From positions 682,001 through 746,000 of the forward strand of contig JARUPY010000385.1 of assembly GCA_029817715.1 (NCBI GenBank): a DNA stretch of 64,000 nucleotides, written 5' to 3'. This DNA comes from Melastoma dodecandrum. Taxonomy: Eukaryota; Streptophyta; Magnoliopsida; Myrtales; Melastomataceae. The notes below the pieces were generated by a model. The model worked only from the letters and a program-made list of their open reading frames with translations, made no database searches and had not been told where the DNA came from. A program made the translations under genes and the position numbers. Position 1 is the first letter of the stretch. Every line of letters starts with the position of its first letter. Below are positions 33,652 through 42,752 of the stretch, in pieces.

Positions 33652-34827
33652 GTGCCGATCCCGCGTGCCTTGTCCGGAATCGTCCCGGCCGCCCTCCTCA
33701 CCCTGCTGACGCAGATCCCGCGCGCCGCGGCCGAGACCGTCGGCGGCGCGATCCTGACACCCGTCGCACCCGAGGCGCTGCCGGGCTTCCCGGGTCCTGA
33801 GCCCGGTGCCGCCCTGGAGGCCTTCCGGCGGGTCTGCGCCGCGCCGTCCCCGGCTCTGCCGCAGCCCGCAGGCGTCGCGGGCGATCCCGCGGCTTTGGCC
33901 GAGGCCTGCGCGGCCGCGCAGGACACGACGGATGCCGCCGCCTTCTTCCGGGAGCGTTTCGATGCCTTCCGCGTCGAGCGGCCAGAGGCCGGTCAGGCGG
34001 GCTTCCTCACCGGCTATTTCGAGCCCGAGCTGACGGGCTCCCGCGATCCTGGACCGGATTACCCGACGCCGGTCCTCGCCCGCCCCGACGACCTCGTGTC
34101 CTTCGGCCCCGGCGAGACCCGTCCCGGCCTGGACCCCACATTGCGGGCCGCCCGCGCCACCGGGGACGGGTTCGCGCCCTATCCGGATCGCGCCGCGATC
34201 GAGGACGGGGCGCTGGGTTCCAGGGCGCGCCCGATCCTGTGGCTGCGCGACGCGGTCGACCTGCTGGTCCTACAGGTTCAGGGCTCGGGGCGCGTGCGAT
34301 TGCCCGATGGACGGGCGGTGCGGGTGCTGTACGACGGGCGCAACGGTCGCCCTTACACGGCGGTGGCCAAGCTGATCGTGCAGGAGGGGCACCTGCCCCT
34401 TGAAGGCCTGACGCTGGCGCGCTGGACGGGCTGGCTGCGCGACCATCCCGACATCGCCCGGCGCCTGATCCGGGCGAACGCCTCCTACATCTTCTTCCGT
34501 CTCGCCCCGGTGGAGGATCCGGCCCTCGGGCCGCCGGGGGCCGCCAATGCGCCGCTCAGCCCCGGGCGCAGCCTCGCGGTTGATGCGGGCCTGTGGCGCT
34601 ACGGGCTGCCGTTCTGGCTCGCCGGTACGCTGCCGGGCGCAGGGCCCGGCGAGGCCGGACGCCTCGTGATCGCCGCCGATACGGGCTCGGCGATCACCGG
34701 CCCAGCCCGGGGCGACCTCTTCCTCGGCACCGGCGCGCAGGCCGGGATCGCCGCCGGCAATCTGCGCGACGCAATCGGCTTCGTGGTGCTGCTTCCGAAG
34801 GTCGTGGCGGGCGGGGCGCCGCGATGA
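33652..34827 (+). CDS. mltA: Membrane-bound lytic murein transglycosylase A
   Basis: Cleaves peptidoglycan glycan strands in the periplasm. The 391-residue protein starts at GTG 33652 with a signal peptide (about residues 1-27, ending PRAAAE). The MltA domain begins with GYFEPELTGSRDPGPDYPTP; the middle has VLQVQGSGRVRLPDG; and the 3D-type end carries the catalytic-aspartate motif VIAADTGSAITGPARGDLF near residue 345. No lipobox is evident, so it may be soluble despite the family name. It overlaps smr by ATGA, which indicates coupled translation. Confidence 0.93.
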   Translation: MPIPRALSGIVPAALLTLLTQIPRAAAETVGGAILTPVAPEALPGFPGPEPGAALEAFRRVCAAPSPALPQPAGVAGDPAALAEACAAAQDTTDAAAFFRERFDAFRVERPEAGQAGFLTGYFEPELTGSRDPGPDYPTPVLARPDDLVSFGPGETRPGLDPTLRAARATGDGFAPYPDRAAIEDGALGSRARPILWLRDAVDLLVLQVQGSGRVRLPDGRAVRVLYDGRNGRPYTAVAKLIVQEGHLPLEGLTLARWTGWLRDHPDIARRLIRANASYIFFRLAPVEDPALGPPGAANAPLSPGRSLAVDAGLWRYGLPFWLAGTLPGAGPGEAGRLVIAADTGSAITGPARGDLFLGTGAQAGIAAGNLRDAIGFVVLLPKVVAGGAPR

Positions 34828-35459
34828 GACCGCCGCGCCGCGGGCGCCGGCTCACCTCCGGGGAGGCCCGGCTCTGGGATGCGATCGCCAAACTGGTGAC
34901 GCCGCTGCCCGGCCGCGCGCCGCCGAGTCCCGACGCCGTCCCGCCCCCTGTGGCGCCGACTGTCACCATGCCGGCGCTGACGGCCGCGATTCTGAAGCCG
35001 AGCGCACCGCCGGTCACCAAGCGGCCACGCGCCAAAGCTCCGCCCAAACCCGCACCCGAGCCGCCGCAGCCGGCGACGGCCGCCCCCTACCAGGCGCCCC
35101 CGCAGCGCCACGCCCCGAGCCCGGGACTCGAGCGGACCGCGAAGGTCGGCCTGCGCCGGGGGCGGCTCGCTATCGAGGCGCGGATCGACCTGCACGGGAT
35201 GGTGCAGGCGGAGGCCCATGCCGCGCTCACGGGATTCCTGCTCCGGGCCCGGGCCGCCGGCCACGCCTACGTGCTGGTCGTCACCGGCAAGGGCGGCCCG
35301 GGCTATTCCGAAGCGTTTGCCGAGCGCGGCGTGCTCCGCCGCAGCGTGCCGCACTGGCTGCGCGGGCCGGAGTTGCACGGGATCGTGCTGGGCTTCGAGG
35401 AGGCGGCGCGCCACCATGGCGGCGGCGGCGCGCTCTACGTGCGGCTGCGGCGGCGTTAA
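34824..35459 (+). CDS. Smr/MutS2 domain protein
   Basis: A 211-residue protein. A Pro/Ala-rich, probably disordered region (residues about 25-100) leads to a C-terminal Smr domain: [19 protein letters not shown] holds the conserved LDLHG-type motif, followed by [11 protein letters not shown] and [13 protein letters not shown]. Smr domains nick DNA or RNA in the proteins tested; the target here is unknown. The ATG at 34824 overlaps the mltA stop. The order tim44-mltA-smr recurs in alphaproteobacteria. Confidence 0.9.
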   Translation: MRPPRRGRRLTSGEARLWDAIAKLVTPLPGRAPPSPDAVPPPVAPTVTMPALTAAILKPSAPPVTKRPRAKAPPKPAPEPPQPATAAPYQAPPQRHAPSPGLERTAKVGLRRGRLAIEARIDLHGMVQAEAHAALTGFLLRARAAGHAYVLVVTGKGGPGYSEAFAERGVLRRSVPHWLRGPELHGIVLGFEEAARHHGGGGALYVRLRRR

Positions 35460-35466
35460 GGTGCTC

Positions 35467-35643
35467 GGAGCCGCTTTCGCGGCAATTCGTGTGCTGGATC
35501 CCGGATCAGGTTCCGCTGACGCTCCACCTGTCCGGGAAACGGTGGCGCTTGAAAATGAAACGCTACGCTCTTTCCCGGGCGCATGCAGCGTCAGCGGAAT
35601 GCGGCCCGGGACCCAGCACACGAGCCGCTGCGAAAGCGGCTCC
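35467..35643. repeat. Family D palindromic element with perfect terminal inverted repeats
   Basis: A 177-bp element filling most of the smr-mutM gap. Perfect 14-bp ends GGAGCCGCTTTCGC (35467-35480) and GCGAAAGCGGCTCC (35630-35643) enclose a second inverted pair GTGTGCTGG (35489-35497) / CCAGCACAC (35613-35621) and arms with TTCCGCTGACGCT / AGCGTCAGCGGAA. No ORF inside. A partial inverse copy lies at about 12950-13110. Confidence 0.85.
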
Positions 35644-35742
35644 ACTTTCCGCTGCGCGACATCGGCGCCGTTGCCATGGCGGCGGTCCCCGCCGATATCG
35701 GTAACCGGCGCACCGAGCGCCCTGCACATAGCCGCGAGAGAC

Positions 35743-36633
35743 ATGCCGGAGCTTCCCGAGGTCGAGACGGTGCGGCGGGGGCTGGCGCCCGCCATGGTGG
35801 GCGCGCGCTTCAGCCGCGTCACCCTGCGCCGGCCCAACCTGCGCTTCCCCTTCCCGGAGCGCTTCGCCGCGCGGCTGGAGGGCCGCACCGTGACGGGGCT
35901 CGCGCGCCGGGCGAAGTACCTGACCGCCGATCTCGATTCCGGCGAGACGCTGATCATGCATCTCGGCATGAGCGGCCGGTTCGACGTAGCCCTGCCCGAT
36001 GGCCGCAACCTCTCGCCGGGAGACTTTTATCTGGAGGGCGCGCAGGGCACGCCCAAGCACGATCACGTGGTGATGGCGATGAGCACCGGCGCCACCGTGA
36101 CCTACAACGATGCCCGGCGCTTCGGCTTCATGGATCTCGTCCCGAGCCGGGACCTCGCGACCTGCCGCCACTTCGCCCGGATGGGGGTCGAGCCGCTGGA
36201 CGGGCTCACCGGCGCGGTGATCGCGGCGCTGTTCCGCCACAAGATCACGCCGCTGAAGGCCGCACTGCTCGATCAGCGCCTGATCGCGGGGCTCGGCAAC
36301 ATCTACGTCTGCGAGGCGCTGCACCGGGCGCGGCTGCATCCCGAAACCCCCGCCGGCACCCTCGCCCGGCCCGACGGCCGCCCTACGCCCAAGGCCAACG
36401 CGCTCGCCAAGGCGATCGTGCAGGTGCTTGAGGAGGCCGTGAAGGCCGGCGGCTCGACGCTGCGCGACTACGCCCATACGGACGGCAGCGCGGGTGCCTT
36501 CCAGCACGCCTTCCGGGTCTACGATCGGGTTGGCCTGGCCTGCAGCCGGCCGGGCTGTGGCGGCGCGATCACCCGCATCGTGCAGGCCAACCGCTCGACC
36601 TTCTTCTGCGCGATCTGTCAGCCCCCCGGTTGA
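35743..36633 (+). CDS. mutM: Formamidopyrimidine-DNA glycosylase
   Basis: Base-excision repair enzyme of 296 residues that removes 8-oxoguanine and ring-opened purines and nicks the strand. After Met removal the catalytic Pro1 and Glu2 are in the start [14 protein letters not shown]. The helix-two-turn-helix is [18 protein letters not shown], and the C-terminal zinc finger has Cys-x4-Cys (CSRPGC) and Cys-x2-Cys (CAIC). All key elements are intact. The start at 35743 is fixed by the catalytic N terminus. Confidence 0.97.
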   Translation: MPELPEVETVRRGLAPAMVGARFSRVTLRRPNLRFPFPERFAARLEGRTVTGLARRAKYLTADLDSGETLIMHLGMSGRFDVALPDGRNLSPGDFYLEGAQGTPKHDHVVMAMSTGATVTYNDARRFGFMDLVPSRDLATCRHFARMGVEPLDGLTGAVIAALFRHKITPLKAALLDQRLIAGLGNIYVCEALHRARLHPETPAGTLARPDGRPTPKANALAKAIVQVLEEAVKAGGSTLRDYAHTDGSAGAFQHAFRVYDRVGLACSRPGCGGAITRIVQANRSTFFCAICQPPG

Positions 36634-36784
36634 CCGCGACGATTCGCCCCCCATCGCGCCGCAGGACGGCATTTTCGCCACAAACCCGACTAGGGTCGAA
36701 CGGCTCGACGTGCGCACCCGGTTGCGGGCAGCCGATCCCGGCCCGCGGCACGAGGCGGGTCGCGCGGCCCCAGACAGGATCCCG

Positions 36785-38185
36785 ATGTTCTTCCGCCGCT
36801 CCAAGACCCCCGCGCCCGAGGTCATCACGCACGATCCGACGGACGAGCCCGCCCTGCCGCAGCGGCTCTCGCCGCGCTCACCCGGCGAGGCGATCAAGCC
36901 GACCGTCGCGCCCCCGCCCCCGGAGCGGCCCGAGCGCGAGCGCGGCGGCTTCATCGGCATCATCAGCGGCGCGCTGACCTTCGCGGTGGTCATCGCCATC
37001 GCGGCGATGATCGGCATCACCCTGTTCCAGCGGCAGGTGCGTGAGCCGGGGCCGCTCGCGGCCGACAAGGTCGTGGTGATCCCGGCCCATAGCGGGACGT
37101 CCGAGATCGCCGACGCCCTGAAGCGCGAGGGCGTGATCGACCATACCGGCCTGTTCGAGTTCGCCGCCCGCTTCGGCGGCCGGCCGGCGCTCCGGGCCGG
37201 CGAGTACGCCTTCAAGGCCCATGCCAGCATCGCCGACGCCCTCGACACGATCGCCACCGGCCGGCAGGTGCAGCACGCCATCACCTTCCCGGAGGGCCTG
37301 ACCTCCGAGCAGATCGTGACGCGGCTCAACGAGAACGACGTGCTCACCGGCGAGATCAACGAGATCCCCGCGGAGGGCTCGCTCCTGCCCGACACCTACA
37401 AGTTCGAGCGCGGCGCCACCCGCCAGCAGATCGTCGACCTGATGAAGGCCAAGCAGCGCGAGGTTCTGAACCAGATCTGGCTCCGCCGCAGCGCCGACGT
37501 GCCGGTGCGGACCCCGGCCGAGATGGTCACCCTGGCCTCCATCGTGGAGAAGGAGACCGGCCGGGCCGACGAGCGGCCGCGGGTGGCGGGCGTGTTCATC
37601 AACCGCCTGAACAAGCGGATGAAGCTGCAATCGGACCCGACGATCGTGTACGGACTCGTCGGCGGGCGCGGCACGCTCGGCCGCGGGATCATGCGCTCCG
37701 AGATCGACCGGCCGACGCCCTACAACACCTACGTGATCGAGGGCCTGCCGCCGGGCCCGATCGCCAATCCCGGAAAGGCCGCCCTGGAGGCGGTGGCCAA
37801 CCCGTCCCGCACCAAGGACCTCTACTTCGTGGCGGACGGGACCGGCGGCCACGCCTTCGCGGATTCGCTGGAGGGACATCAGCGCAACGTCGCCCGCTGG
37901 CGGGCGGTGGAGAAGAGCCGGCAGGCCCCGCCGGACGCGGTCGACAAGGTCGAGCCGGGTCCCGAACCTGCGACGCCGGGCCGGGCCTCGGCCTACGCGC
38001 CGGGTGACGGCGCGGGAAGCACGAACGCGGCCTTCCTGGAGACCGGCACCCCGGGCACCCGGGCCTTCGACGCCTCCGAGGGCACGCGCCTCGATCCGCT
38101 GAAGAACCGCAGTTACGATCTCGGCTCGCCCAAGACCGTGCCGGCCCTCGCGGCGCCGGTGCCCGCGCCGCGGGGCCGGCGCTGA
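36785..38185 (+). CDS. mltG: Endolytic peptidoglycan transglycosylase MltG
   Basis: A 466-residue inner-membrane enzyme that cuts nascent glycan strands. The cytoplasmic tail is followed by one membrane helix (about residues 55-77, GFIGIISGALTFAVVIAIAA), a LysM-like segment and the YceG domain; the catalytic glutamate is Glu255 in ASIVEKETG. The motif NRLNKRMKLQSDPTIVYG is diagnostic. About 80 C-terminal residues beyond the domain are Pro/Ala/Gly-rich and likely disordered. In relatives mltG is followed by yicC and gmk; here a VOC gene intervenes. Confidence 0.95.
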   Translation: MFFRRSKTPAPEVITHDPTDEPALPQRLSPRSPGEAIKPTVAPPPPERPERERGGFIGIISGALTFAVVIAIAAMIGITLFQRQVREPGPLAADKVVVIPAHSGTSEIADALKREGVIDHTGLFEFAARFGGRPALRAGEYAFKAHASIADALDTIATGRQVQHAITFPEGLTSEQIVTRLNENDVLTGEINEIPAEGSLLPDTYKFERGATRQQIVDLMKAKQREVLNQIWLRRSADVPVRTPAEMVTLASIVEKETGRADERPRVAGVFINRLNKRMKLQSDPTIVYGLVGGRGTLGRGIMRSEIDRPTPYNTYVIEGLPPGPIANPGKAALEAVANPSRTKDLYFVADGTGGHAFADSLEGHQRNVARWRAVEKSRQAPPDAVDKVEPGPEPATPGRASAYAPGDGAGSTNAAFLETGTPGTRAFDASEGTRLDPLKNRSYDLGSPKTVPALAAPVPAPRGRR

Positions 38186-38270
38186 TCGTCGGCCTCGCGG
38201 CCGCGCCGGCCTGAGCGTTCTGGATGGGAAGCCGTGCTCGCAGGGCCTCCAACGGGGACAGGAGAGACGC

Positions 38271-38699
38271 GTGCCCAAGATGATCTTCGTGAATCTGCCC
38301 GTCGCCGACGTCGAGCGCTCGGTCGGCTTCTACGAAGCGCTCGGTGCCACCCGGAACGACCGCTTCTCCCAGCCCGGTACCGCCGCCGCGATGGTGTTCT
38401 CGGACGCGATCGTGGTGATGCTCCTCAGCCACGCCCATTTCGCGCGCTTCGCGCCGCGCCCGATCGCCGATGCGCGATCCGCCACCGAGGTGCTGCTGTG
38501 CCTGTCGGAGGAGAGCCGCGCGGCCGTGGACGCCAGCGTGGACCGGGCGGTCGCCGCGGGGGGACGCGCCGACCTCCGCCCGAAGCAGGAGATGGGCACG
38601 GCCATGTACGGCCGGACTCTCGAGGATCCCGACGGCCACGTGATCGAGCTGATGTGGATGGACGTCGCGGCCATGACGCAGGGCCAGCCGGCGGCGTAG
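38271..38699 (+). CDS. VOC (glyoxalase/bleomycin-resistance fold) family protein
   Basis: A 142-residue protein with the paired beta-alpha-beta-beta-beta modules of the VOC fold: MIFVNLPVADVERSVGFYEA at the N terminus and YGRTLEDPDGHVIELMWMD at the C terminus, the latter with the Glu metal ligand. Members range from lyases to dioxygenases and antibiotic-binding proteins; this one resembles the YaeR/PhnB-like uncharacterised group. Start is the GTG at 38271 with a nearby GGAGAG. It is inserted between mltG and yicC. Confidence 0.87.
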   Translation: MPKMIFVNLPVADVERSVGFYEALGATRNDRFSQPGTAAAMVFSDAIVVMLLSHAHFARFAPRPIADARSATEVLLCLSEESRAAVDASVDRAVAAGGRADLRPKQEMGTAMYGRTLEDPDGHVIELMWMDVAAMTQGQPAA

Positions 38700-38826
38700 G
38701 CCGGATCTCTGACCTCCGTGCCGGTGCCGAGACGGCGTCATCCGCCCTTTTGACCGGTGGGTCGGCCTCTTCCCCCCGCGGAGATCCGTGCTACAGGCGC
38801 CGATCTTCTCCGCAACGGGGTTCGCC

Positions 38827-39702
38827 ATGGCCCAGATCGCGAGCATGACCGGGTTCGCCCGGGCGGCGGGCACGACCGGATCGGTTCACTGGACCTGGGA
38901 GGTCCGCAGCGTCAACGGGCGCAGCCTCGAGGTGCGCGTCCGGGTACCGGCCGGACAGGACGGAGCCGGCGAGGCAGCCCGCGCCGCGCTTCAGAAGGCC
39001 CTCACCCGCGGCCAGTGCCAGCTGACCCTCACCCTGACCAAGCCGGAGGCCGCCGCGCGGGTGCGGATCAACGAGACCCTGCTGGCGAGCCTCGCTCAGG
39101 CGGTGGCCCGGGTCCCAGTCCCCGAGGGCGTCGCCCCCGCCACGATGGATGGGCTGCTCGGCCTGCGCGGCGTCGTCGAGGTCGAGGACGAGGCCGCGGA
39201 TACCGACATCCTCGCCCACGATCTCGCGGCGGGCGTGGTCCGGCTGGTCGCGGATCTGGTGGAGGCCCGCCGTGCCGAGGGACGCCAGCTGGAGCAGGTC
39301 GTCACCGCCCAGATCGACCGGATCGCGGCGCTGACCCAGGCCGCGGAGGAGAATCCGGCCCGGCAGCCTGCGGCCGTTCGCGCCCGGCTGGAGGCGGCGA
39401 TCGCGGCGCTCGGAGGCAGCGGCCTCGACCCGGACCGGCTCCATCAGGAGGCGATGCTGCTCGCCGGCAAGGCCGACGTGCGCGAGGAACTCGACCGGCT
39501 CCGGGCGCACGTGGCCAGCGCGCGTGAGCTCCTGGCGGCGGGCGGCGCGATCGGCCGGCGCCTGGACTTCCTGGCCCAGGAATTCGGCCGCGAGGCCAAC
39601 ACCCTGGGCGCCAAAGCCAACGACATCAGCCTGTCGCGGATCGGACTCGACTTGAAGGCCGTGGTCGAGCAGTTCCGCGAGCAGGTCCAGAACATCGAGT
39701 GA
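38827..39702 (+). CDS. YicC/YloC family endoribonuclease
   Basis: A 291-residue protein of the YicC family, recently recognised as endoribonucleases. The N terminus ASMTGFARAAG and the VRSVNGRSLEVRVRVP segment are the YicC_N signature; the C-terminal DUF1732 half has DFLAQEFGREANTLGAKAND and ISLSRIGLDLKAVVEQFREQVQNIE. I take ATG 38827, giving the usual MxxxxSMTGFAR start, over an upstream GTG-like start at 38788. It is 39 bp ahead of gmk, the standard pairing. Confidence 0.93.
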   Translation: MAQIASMTGFARAAGTTGSVHWTWEVRSVNGRSLEVRVRVPAGQDGAGEAARAALQKALTRGQCQLTLTLTKPEAAARVRINETLLASLAQAVARVPVPEGVAPATMDGLLGLRGVVEVEDEAADTDILAHDLAAGVVRLVADLVEARRAEGRQLEQVVTAQIDRIAALTQAAEENPARQPAAVRARLEAAIAALGGSGLDPDRLHQEAMLLAGKADVREELDRLRAHVASARELLAAGGAIGRRLDFLAQEFGREANTLGAKANDISLSRIGLDLKAVVEQFREQVQNIE

Positions 39703-39741
39703 CGTGAGGGTACGGATGCGCAACGCCGCGGAGCCACGCCG

Positions 39742-40404
39742 ATGACCGAACCGGCGGGGAGCGTTTCGGACACCATCGCCCGGCGCGGGCTGATCCTGAT
39801 CCTGTCCTCGCCCTCCGGGGCGGGCAAGACCACGCTCACCCGGGCGGTGGCGCAGGACCCCGCCTGGGCGCTCGACCTGTCGATCTCGGTGACCACGCGG
39901 GCCCGGCGCCCCTCCGAGATCGACGGGCGGCACTACCATTTCATCGACCGCGAGGCCTTCGAGGACCTGCGCGCCCGGGACGACCTGCTCGAATGGGCCG
40001 AGGTCCACGGCAACTTCTACGGGACGCCCCGCCGCCCGGTGGAGAAGGTGCTGGGCGCCGGCCGGGACATGATCTTCGACATCGACTACCAAGGCACGCG
40101 GCAGGTGCGCTCCAAGCTCGCCCAGGACGTGGTGACGGTCTTCATCCTGCCGCCCAGCATGGCGGAGCTGCGCCAGCGCCTGGAACGCCGGGCCGAGGAT
40201 TCGGCCGAGACGATCGAGAAGCGCCTCGCCAATGCCCGGACCGAGATCCAGCGCTGGGTTGAGTACGATTACGTCCTCGTCAACGACGATTTGCAGAACG
40301 CCTTCCGGGCCCTCCAGGGGATCCTGGCCGCCGAGCGGCTGAAGCGGGCCCGCCGCACCGGGCTCGCCGGATTCGTCGAAGGGCTGCTGGCCGAGACGGC
40401 TTAG
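39742..40404 (+). CDS. gmk: Guanylate kinase
   Basis: Phosphorylates GMP to GDP. The 220-residue protein has the P-loop [12 protein letters not shown] at residues about 21-32, the GMP-binding segment [20 protein letters not shown] and the [10 protein letters not shown] motif. Everything needed is present. It is separated from yicC by 39 bp and followed by a family A repeat instead of a further gene on this strand. Confidence 0.97.
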   Translation: MTEPAGSVSDTIARRGLILILSSPSGAGKTTLTRAVAQDPAWALDLSISVTTRARRPSEIDGRHYHFIDREAFEDLRARDDLLEWAEVHGNFYGTPRRPVEKVLGAGRDMIFDIDYQGTRQVRSKLAQDVVTVFILPPSMAELRQRLERRAEDSAETIEKRLANARTEIQRWVEYDYVLVNDDLQNAFRALQGILAAERLKRARRTGLAGFVEGLLAETA

Positions 40405-40449
40405 GGCGCCGGGTGGACCCGTCTGGCTCGGAGAAGGCGGGGACGTCCC

Positions 40450-40644
40450 GCGCGCCTTCCCTCCCCCCTCTGCGGGGGAGGGTGGCCCCTGCGTCAGCAG
40501 GGGTCGGGAGAGGGGAGCGACGGTGCCGGATTTGGCACTCGCCTTCATGCTTGACACAGCCCCGTCCTGCACCGTCGCGCTGCCCCTCTCCCGACCCCCT
40601 TCGGAGGCCACCCTCCCCCGCAGAGGGGGTAGGGAGACGCGCGG
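40450..40644. repeat. Family A palindromic element (best-formed copy)
   Basis: 195 bp between gmk and the DMT gene. Left arm (from 40450: CCCTCTGCGGGGGAGGGTGG, then GGGTCGGGAGAGGGGAGCGA) and right arm (TCTCCCGACCCC, then CCACCCTCCCCCGCAGAGGG) are inverted copies of each other; the tips are CGCGCG. Related copies are in the ligase gene (8991-9175) and at 61341-61512. It fills most of the 288-bp gap and could fold into a long hairpin. Confidence 0.9.
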
Positions 40645-40692
40645 AATTGGTCGCTCTCGCTCGCGAACGGCGCCCGGCCGCCGGGTCGGGCC

Positions 40693-41139
40693 CTACCGCC
40701 GGATCAGCACGACGCCGCCGATCAGCAGCCCGACGCCGATCAGGCGCGGCAGATCGATGGACCGTTGCGCGAGGCCGAGCAGGCCGACCTGATCGAACAG
40801 CACCGAGGCGAGCATCTGGCCCGTGACCAGCAGCGCGAAGAACGTCGCGGCGCCGAGCGTCGGTACGAGCAGGATGGCGAGTCCGATGAACAGCGCGCCG
40901 AACAGCCCGCCGCTCCAGGTCCACCACGGGATGCGGCCCGCCAGGCTCGCCGCCGGCATGGGATCACGCAGGACGATCACCAGCAGCACCATGCAGAGGA
41001 GGCCGACGAAGTAGCTTCCGACGCCCGCCCAGGCGGCCGAGGCCAGCCCCGCGCGCAGGTTCGCGTTCAGGATCTGCTGCACGACGAGGCCGGCGCCCGC
41101 CAGGACGGCGAGCAGGGCGGAGAGCGCGAGGGCGAGCAT
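40693..41139 (-). CDS. DMT family (YdcZ/DUF606) transporter
   Basis: A small inner-membrane protein of 148 residues with about five hydrophobic helices (LALSALLAVLAGAGLVVQQI, FVGLLCMVLLVIVL, FIGLAILLVPTLGAATFFAL). It matches the half-size DUF606 branch of the drug/metabolite transporter superfamily, which works as dimers or pairs. Start ATG at 41139 gives a clean first helix; an upstream in-frame start at 41175 overlaps the regulator-binding region. It is divergent from a LysR gene. Confidence 0.82.
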   Translation of the reverse strand: MLALALSALLAVLAGAGLVVQQILNANLRAGLASAAWAGVGSYFVGLLCMVLLVIVLRDPMPAASLAGRIPWWTWSGGLFGALFIGLAILLVPTLGAATFFALLVTGQMLASVLFDQVGLLGLAQRSIDLPRLIGVGLLIGGVVLIRR

Positions 41140-41204
41140 GGTCGAACCTGTTCGATGCGGGGTCGCTCCCGGCATTGACAGCCGGTCCGGGCCATGCCGT
41201 CAAA

Positions 41205-41218
41205 TGCCATACCCGGCA
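41205..41218. promoter_or_regulatory. LysR-type inverted repeat between DMT and LysR genes
   Basis: TGCC-N6-GGCA (41205-41218) fits the T-N11-A frame of LysR sites. TTGACA at 41175-41180 and, on the opposite strand, TTGACG at 41198-41203 are candidate -35 boxes for the two divergent genes. Confidence 0.45.
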
Positions 41219-41237
41219 AAATCTATGCATCTTTGGC

Positions 41238-42125
41238 ATGATCAATCCGGCCCATCTCGACCTGTTCCGCGCCGTGATCCGCCACGGCGGCATGACGCGG
41301 GCGGCTGCGGCCCTGGGGATCGGCCAGCCCCATGTCAGCCGCGCCATCGCCCAGTTGGAGGCGGATCTCGGCTTTTCCCTCTTCGTCCGCGGCCACGGCA
41401 GCGCGATCCCGACCCCGGAGGGCGAGGCCTTCGCCCACGAGGTCGCGCAGACCTTCGCGGGACTGGACCATTTGAACCACGCCGCCCGCCGGATCCGGGA
41501 ACGCGGCACCGGTGCGCTGCGGATCGCCTGCCAGCCCTCGCTGGCCTCGCGGCTCCTGCCCCGGGCGCTCCGCCGGCTCGACGCGGAATGCCCGGGCCTG
41601 CGCGTCTCGGTCCATGTGCCGAGCCCCGACACGATCTGGTCCTGGGCGGCCTCGGGCCAGTGCGACCTCGGCCTCGCGCGGCCACGCTCGGGCTATGCGG
41701 CCGTGGAGGCCGAGCCCTTCCTCACGATGGCGGCCGTCTGCGCGCTGCCGCGGGGTCACCCGCTCGCCCGCAGGCGGATCGTGACGGCGGCGGACCTCGC
41801 CGGCCTGCCGTTGATCTCGGCCGGATCGGGCAGCGTGCAGCCGGCGGTGGAGGCGGCCTTCGCGGCGGCCGGGGTGACGCCGCGTTTCGCCCTGATGGCC
41901 GAGTACACCGCCGCCCGCTGCGGGCTGGTCGCGCAGGGGCTCGGCATCGCCATCGTCGATCCGGTACCGGCCCAGGAATTGACCGGCCTGCCGATCGTGC
42001 TGCGACCGTTCCGGCCCGCGGCTGCGATCGAGACGCTGCTGCTGCGCCCGGCCGGTCGCCCGCCGAGCCGCCTCGCCGAGCGGCTCATCGTCCACCTGAA
42101 GGCGGAGCGGGACGCGCTGGGCTGA
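41238..42125 (+). CDS. LysR family transcriptional regulator
   Basis: A 295-residue regulator. The helix-turn-helix spans LDLFRAVIRHGGMTRAAAAL and GQPHVSRAIAQLEADLGFSL; the effector domain follows (LRIACQPSLASRLLPRALRR, SWAASGQCDLGLARPRSGY). It resembles the opine/octopine-type NocR/OccR group in its recognition helix. The ATG at 41238 was chosen because it starts the canonical N terminus; it is divergent from the DMT transporter, its likely target. Confidence 0.88.
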   Translation: MINPAHLDLFRAVIRHGGMTRAAAALGIGQPHVSRAIAQLEADLGFSLFVRGHGSAIPTPEGEAFAHEVAQTFAGLDHLNHAARRIRERGTGALRIACQPSLASRLLPRALRRLDAECPGLRVSVHVPSPDTIWSWAASGQCDLGLARPRSGYAAVEAEPFLTMAAVCALPRGHPLARRRIVTAADLAGLPLISAGSGSVQPAVEAAFAAAGVTPRFALMAEYTAARCGLVAQGLGIAIVDPVPAQELTGLPIVLRPFRPAAAIETLLLRPAGRPPSRLAERLIVHLKAERDALG

Positions 42126-42137
42126 TTGCGCCGACCC

Positions 42138-42752
42138 TCAGACGTCCGATCGCCCCGCCAGCGGCCCGGCAGCGCCGAGCCACGCCCGCATCGCCGCGAA
42201 GGTCGCCACCGCCGCCCCGGTCAGGGTGGTCTCGGCTTGCGGATCGTCGGCAAACATCTCCAGCCGCGTCCGGAAGGCGGCCCACATCGCCCCGGTTTGG
42301 GGGCCATGGGCACGGTAATAGGCAAGCCCGGTCTCATCGAAACCGTGGAGGCCCGCGATGTGCCGGCCGATGAGCTGGCCGCCCAGGGTCGAGCCCTCCA
42401 GCACGTAGAGCGCCCCCGTCGCCGCGGCGGCGCCCCCTAGGATGGGCGCGGCCGGCTGCGGGAACGCCGCCAGGGCGCCCGGCCCGAGGCCGAGGTGGTC
42501 GAGATCGGCGGCCAGCAGGGCGAGGCGCCGCCGCGGCCCGAGAAAAGGCTCGTCGGCGAGCGCCGACCCGATGGCCGGCTCCCAGACGGCGTGGAATCCG
42601 TAGAGCCGGCCGAGCAGCGCGCGGTAACCGGGCAGCGTCGCCACCCGGGCCTGCCAGTCGAGGCCGGCCTCCAGGGCTTGGTGCGCGGGACCGGTCGCCG
42701 CACGCAGGCGCGCGTGGAGGCCGTCGCGCAGAAGCGGGTTGGCCGGGCTCAC
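42138..42752 (-). CDS. Biliverdin-producing heme oxygenase (BphO-like)
   Basis: Oxidises heme to biliverdin, the chromophore of bacteriophytochrome. The 204-residue protein has the proximal heme ligand in RAATGPAHQALEAGLD (His about residue 24) and the distal-helix motif YVLEGSTLGGQLIGRHI. The GTG at 42752 overlaps the phytochrome stop (GTGA), so the two are translationally coupled and the product supplies its neighbour with chromophore. It ends only 13 bp from the convergent LysR gene. Confidence 0.93.
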   Translation of the reverse strand: MSPANPLLRDGLHARLRAATGPAHQALEAGLDWQARVATLPGYRALLGRLYGFHAVWEPAIGSALADEPFLGPRRRLALLAADLDHLGLGPGALAAFPQPAAPILGGAAAATGALYVLEGSTLGGQLIGRHIAGLHGFDETGLAYYRAHGPQTGAMWAAFRTRLEMFADDPQAETTLTGAAVATFAAMRAWLGAAGPLAGRSDV

